Below the pieces are notes generated by a model. The model searched no databases, had not been told where the DNA came from, and saw nothing but the letters and a program-made list of their open reading frames with translations. Both the position numbers and the translations under genes were made by a program. A stretch of 10,702 nucleotides of DNA from Basidiobolus heterosporus B8920 (taxonomy: Eukaryota; Basidiobolomycota; Basidiobolomycetes; Basidiobolales; Basidiobolaceae). Below, piece by piece: positions 8,026-10,702 of the stretch; the stretch's first letter is position 1; every line of letters starts with the position of its first letter. The stretch is taken from NCBI GenBank assembly GCA_000697455.1, contig JNET01034719.1, forward strand, positions 1 to 10,702, written 5' to 3'.

Positions 8026-8337
8026 ATGCGTGTTGATTTTGTACCTGCTATGATTCCCCAAGTAAACGAGTTTGAGCTTTTATTTACAGCGTTGCTAAGT
8101 TGGAGTGTTTCTCCATATACAAATGGCTGTGTTACTTTTGGATTTAGTAAAGCCCATGAGCCAGAACCACCCCATCAACACCCCCTACAACCTCAACTAC
8201 TAGGGCCGTTCTTCAATTATGCCTTGGTCATATCATGTAATAAATGTTGTGCTTGCGAGAATGGTCAGAGGCATTTCGTCAACAAAGATGGTAAAAGAAT
8301 ATCTAGGTTTGGCATTCCATTAAGCAATTTCCTGTAA
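8026..8337 (+). CDS. Doubtful small ORF, 103 codons
   Basis: The frame runs from ATG (A at -3) to TAA and encodes 103 residues. It has a hydrophobic stretch near residues 17-27, a His/Pro/Gln-rich middle (EPEPPHQHPLQPQ) and a Cys cluster (CNKCCACENG) near residues 75-84. I do not recognise it. There is no signal peptide or clear promoter, and a frame of this length could arise by chance in a 2 kb gap. It could also be part of a spliced gene I cannot resolve. Confidence 0.2.
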   Translation: MRVDFVPAMIPQVNEFELLFTALLSWSVSPYTNGCVTFGFSKAHEPEPPHQHPLQPQLLGPFFNYALVISCNKCCACENGQRHFVNKDGKRISRFGIPLSNFL

Positions 8338-8950
8338 ACCACGTCACACATACCTTCAATGACGGCCAGATTACTCTCAGGCCTTGCTACAGAGACTGAC
8401 TGTACCTAAGAAGCATCCACATCATATGGTCTTCGGTATTAGCTATTAGAATTATTGAGTTTCAGATGGTCTACCAGACTAGATTGATAGCCTGTATTCC
8501 CACCGAATTTAGCCAGAGTTGTTACAAATTAAGCTTTCATCCTTTGACAATGGCGCTCTTCTTTAAGAAACGCATGTACTACTGTATTCTATGCCAGTCT
8601 ACAAACAATTATCGAATCTGGGCTTTGTAGTTATCTGTGCGGCTAATTCTACTATTCTTTCTGCTATTCTTTATACTGCTGTCTATACCATTATTGCATG
8701 CGACATTGATATTTAGGGATTTTCACCCGAAACTCACCAGAAACTGGATTGTAGTATATTATGCAATCTAGGCATATTGGGATTGGTCACTACTGGCACT
8801 AAAATTTATGCAAACTAACGCAATAACTTGATTTGTTTGCAAAATAGTGGAAAACCTGTATGGAAGTTTAGAGAAGTTGGAGTGAAAACTCTTGGTACAA
8901 CCTGGTTAGAAGCGTCATGGTGCGAGTAGTTCACGGGAAATGGGCAATAC

Positions 8951-8990
8951 TATATAAGTTAAACCTAATGTGAGCAGTTCAACTATATAA
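8951..8990 (+). promoter_or_regulatory. Two TATA boxes of the zinc-finger gene
   Basis: TATATAAG at 8951-8958 and TATATAA at 8984-8990 lie 84 and 52 bases upstream of the ATG. The first would place transcription start near 8985, leaving a 5' UTR of about 55 bases. The second would leave a UTR of about 25 bases. Both are good matches to TATAWAW in the right position. Confidence 0.6.
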
Positions 8991-9041
8991 ACCAAACCGT
9001 CTTGGTGGAATTTTTACATTTTCTCCAAGGTTTTTTTTGAA

Positions 9042-10031
9042 ATGGCGATGGATGATTACCCGAAACATCTCGATGACTCTCAAGGGTCACTACCGTGTCT
9101 AAGAGACCATCTCGATACACATCTATCACCTCCACTTTACCGTTCTTCCTTGAGCTCTGATACACGATCTTTTCTCGACCATAAACCCATCTTCTCAACC
9201 CCAAGATCCTCCAACATTGCACAGAGCCATTTCTCTCACTCTGTGGTCAGTTATTTACGAGAGGAGGTAGATATCTCCAACCTAAGGTCAGCTACCACCA
9301 GAGATCACGTTCGAACTGATATACTACCATATAAAGGGATGTTTGAACGTCCGTTTCGTGGAAATATACCTTGGACACGAGGCAAATGTAGCTTAGATGT
9401 GGATGATGAAGTTTGTCGGTATAGATGGTGTACCTCAGACCAAAAACAATATAGGCACCAGAGAAATGCTTCAGCCCATGAGAGCAGTCTCACAAACACC
9501 GGTACTCAAGTAGTATCAAATCATCCAAAAGTTAGTAATATTCATCAACTTCTGAACGACGAGGGATTCAACAACAACCCCCATAGTAGACTCTCAGCCG
9601 CTACCTTACACTCGAACGAAACCAACTCTCGAAAGCAACCGCAATCACCCATTCGGACACCCTCGCTCTACCGATATTATCCCTACTTTCCACCCTCTCA
9701 TCTCGGAACAACGCGCATTAATGACTGTTCAGGGTTACCACATTACTACAACTCTGGATATTACAACACACCAGACTATAGAACTTACGGATATCGTCCA
9801 GTAGGTTTTCTAGAGGGGAAGAATCACACCTGTAAATACCCCGGCTGCAATATGCGATTCAAGAGGTTAGAGCATCTAAAGCGGCATTATAGAGTGCATA
9901 CGATGGAAAAGCCATTTCAATGCACCTACGAAGGATGCGACAAAGCATTTTCCAGAAGTGACAATCTGAGTCAACACCTAAAGACTCATGAGCGCCGAGC
10001 ACAAAAGCAAAGTCAATACAAACCATCTTGA
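9042..10031 (+). CDS. C2H2 zinc-finger transcription factor (Ste12/Msn2-type fingers)
   Basis: This single exon encodes 329 residues. The ATG has a good context (G at -3, G at +4); a second ATG lies two codons on. Two tandem C2H2 fingers sit near the C-terminus. Finger 1 uses C264, C269, H282 and H286 and contains [10 protein letters not shown]. Finger 2 uses C294, C299, H312 and H316 and contains [10 protein letters not shown]. They are joined by a TGEKP-type linker that reads TMEKP. The fingers are of the kind found in fungal Ste12 zinc-finger and Msn2-like regulators, so nuclear sequence-specific DNA binding is expected. I see no Ste12 homeodomain, so it is not a full Ste12. Residues 1-255 look disordered: Ser/His/Arg-rich, a short [11 protein letters not shown] segment near 164-174 that could be a helix, and a Tyr-rich stretch near 208-252. 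The targets cannot be read from sequence. The long upstream region and TATA box suggest regulated expression. Confidence 0.9.
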   Translation: MAMDDYPKHLDDSQGSLPCLRDHLDTHLSPPLYRSSLSSDTRSFLDHKPIFSTPRSSNIAQSHFSHSVVSYLREEVDISNLRSATTRDHVRTDILPYKGMFERPFRGNIPWTRGKCSLDVDDEVCRYRWCTSDQKQYRHQRNASAHESSLTNTGTQVVSNHPKVSNIHQLLNDEGFNNNPHSRLSAATLHSNETNSRKQPQSPIRTPSLYRYYPYFPPSHLGTTRINDCSGLPHYYNSGYYNTPDYRTYGYRPVGFLEGKNHTCKYPGCNMRFKRLEHLKRHYRVHTMEKPFQCTYEGCDKAFSRSDNLSQHLKTHERRAQKQSQYKPS

Positions 10032-10329
10032 AACCCTTCACCGACTTCCGAATACGCAAGAATCGTTTGTATTTATATTGTTTATTTCAAGTCTCAGTCC
10101 ATTTCTTTCCTCATATTCGTGTACAATTCAATTCTCTATTCTGTTTAAATTACGAACCCATTTGCATAATATACTTCAAATTGGTGATTCCAACAACACA
10201 TGAATGGCCTCTACTAAAATGAAAACCATTGATTTACATTTGCCACTGTGGAGTTATTCAATCAGTACTCACGATGTTGCGTTTTCACACGTCTTGGCGG
10301 ATAAATAACCGGGTGGTTTTCCATTAGAA

Positions 10330-10408
10330 CAACCTAACTTCATGAAATGATACACTCCTTGGTGCATTCTGGAGCTCCTCGCTAAATAGGAGCGTAGAGG
10401 TTAGGTTG
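10330..10408. repeat. Nested inverted repeat
   Basis: CAACCTAACTTC at 10330-10341 pairs with GAGGTTAGGTTG at 10397-10408 (12 pairs, one of them G-T). It encloses a second perfect hairpin, GCTCCT (10374-10379) with AGGAGC (10388-10393) around an 8-base loop. The structure could exist as DNA cruciform or as RNA. Confidence 0.65.
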
Positions 10409-10479
10409 ATAATTCCTGTACGAAGAATATATCCCCCGATGGTTAAATTGGTGGCATCTGATTGGTACCCAAGGGAGCT

Positions 10480-10559
10480 ACATTTCACTTCCTTAACGAA
10501 ATAGGAAGTTACCAAGTTGCCAGTAACCTTCGTAACACTCGGAGTGCTCGTTGAAATGT
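10480..10559. repeat. Cloverleaf-like set of hairpins
   Basis: An outer stem ACATTTCA (10480-10487) with TGAAATGT (10552-10559) encloses three further stems. These are ACTTCCT with AGGAAGT (10487-10509), GTTAC with GTAAC (10508-10527) and CACT with AGTG (10536-10546). Neighbouring stems share one or two bases, so not all can be complete at once. It lacks tRNA loop signatures (no GG D-loop or TTCRA T-loop) on either strand. Confidence 0.55.
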
Positions 10560-10564
10560 GAGCC

Positions 10565-10576
10565 TTATCGCGATAA
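10565..10576. repeat. 12-bp perfect palindrome
   Basis: TTATCGCGATAA reads the same on both strands. It lies six bases beyond the cloverleaf-like set and could be a dimeric protein-binding site or part of a mobile-element end. Confidence 0.6.
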
Positions 10577-10679
10577 ATGCTTTGATGCCCAGATGTCAAT
10601 CTCGATACAAAAATTAGCCAGCATCGATAGAATTCGATATTTAATTATGTTTGCGTGCTATTTAAGGTCACGGTCAATT

Positions 10680-10700
10680 AATGAGCAATGAGCAATGGGC
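10680..10700 (+). repeat. 7-bp tandem repeat at the window edge
   Basis: AATGAGC occurs twice, followed by AATGGGC with one change. It may continue beyond the window. Confidence 0.7.
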
Positions 10701-10702
10701 AT

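Larger units (their letters stand above)
7055..9041. other. Long intergenic region without a convincing gene
   Basis: Nearly 2 kb separate the kelch stop codon from the zinc-finger start. I see an inverted repeat at 7637-7662, an AT microsatellite at 7709-7738, a doubtful 103-codon ORF at 8026-8337 and a TA-box promoter at the right end. A 12-bp unit based on CTATTCTTT is repeated at 8652-8672, and TGCAAAC/GTTTGCA forms an inverted pair at 8809-8841. No tRNA, transposase or CRISPR-like array was found. Much of it is probably regulatory sequence of the zinc-finger gene. Confidence 0.55.
10032..10702. other. Downstream region without a convincing gene
   Basis: The first 200 bases are A/T-rich and probably hold the zinc-finger 3' UTR and polyadenylation region. 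The rest contains a cluster of hairpins (10330-10576) and a short tandem repeat at the right edge. A 91-codon minus-strand open frame covers 10324-10599 but starts at TTG and has no internal ATG. Confidence 0.55.

Noticed and set aside
10480-10559. Cloverleaf-like hairpin set read as a tRNA
   Set aside because: Loop sequences and stem sizes do not fit a tRNA on either strand, and the adjoining stems overlap.
10324-10599. 91-codon minus-strand open frame
   Set aside because: It starts with TTG, has no internal ATG, shows no recognisable domain, and covers the hairpin cluster.
1-10702. Mobile elements, viral remnants, CRISPR arrays or secondary-metabolite cluster genes
   Set aside because: No transposase, reverse transcriptase, long terminal or inverted repeats, capsid-like genes, spaced repeats or biosynthetic core enzymes were seen.

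Overview
The window looks like nuclear DNA of an early-diverging filamentous fungus (Mortierellomycota, Basidiobolus or Zoopagomycota-like). Three things point there. Gene density is low, with short (59-76 bp) GT-AG introns that carry TACTAAC/TACTAAT branch sites. There is a membrane-anchored GH9 endoglucanase. There is also a kelch-repeat membrane protein whose cytosolic end resembles a domain I recall from multi-domain proteins of Mortierella relatives. The placement is inference; no rRNA or marker gene is present.

Layout. Bases 1-448 hold the 5' part of a minus-strand gene that runs off the left edge (at least 149 residues, unrecognised, low-complexity and basic). After a 1.1 kb divergent intergenic stretch comes an intronless plus-strand GH9 glycoside hydrolase (1535-3172) with a signal peptide, intact catalytic residues and a C-terminal transmembrane anchor. 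A 730 bp spacer with a perfect 30-bp tandem duplication leads to a ten-exon plus-strand gene (3903-7054). My splice model gives 858 residues: signal peptide, about six kelch repeats, one transmembrane helix, a long Ser/Pro/acidic linker and a conserved-looking C-terminal cytosolic domain. One of its nine introns appears to be GC-AG. Bases 7055-9041 are almost 2 kb without a convincing gene, apart from a doubtful 103-codon ORF and an AT microsatellite, and end in a TATA-containing promoter. An intronless C2H2 zinc-finger transcription factor (9042-10031) follows. The last 670 bp have no convincing gene but contain a dense set of perfect hairpins and palindromes.

Working together. The genes are unrelated by family. 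The three complete genes all lie on the plus strand, each with its own long upstream region, as usual for fungal genes rather than an operon. Two encode predicted surface proteins: one acting on beta-glucan, one with a receptor-like architecture. A functional link between them and the zinc-finger protein is possible but not shown by the sequence. The most interesting item is the kelch - transmembrane - C-terminal domain protein, which reads as an outside-to-inside sensor.
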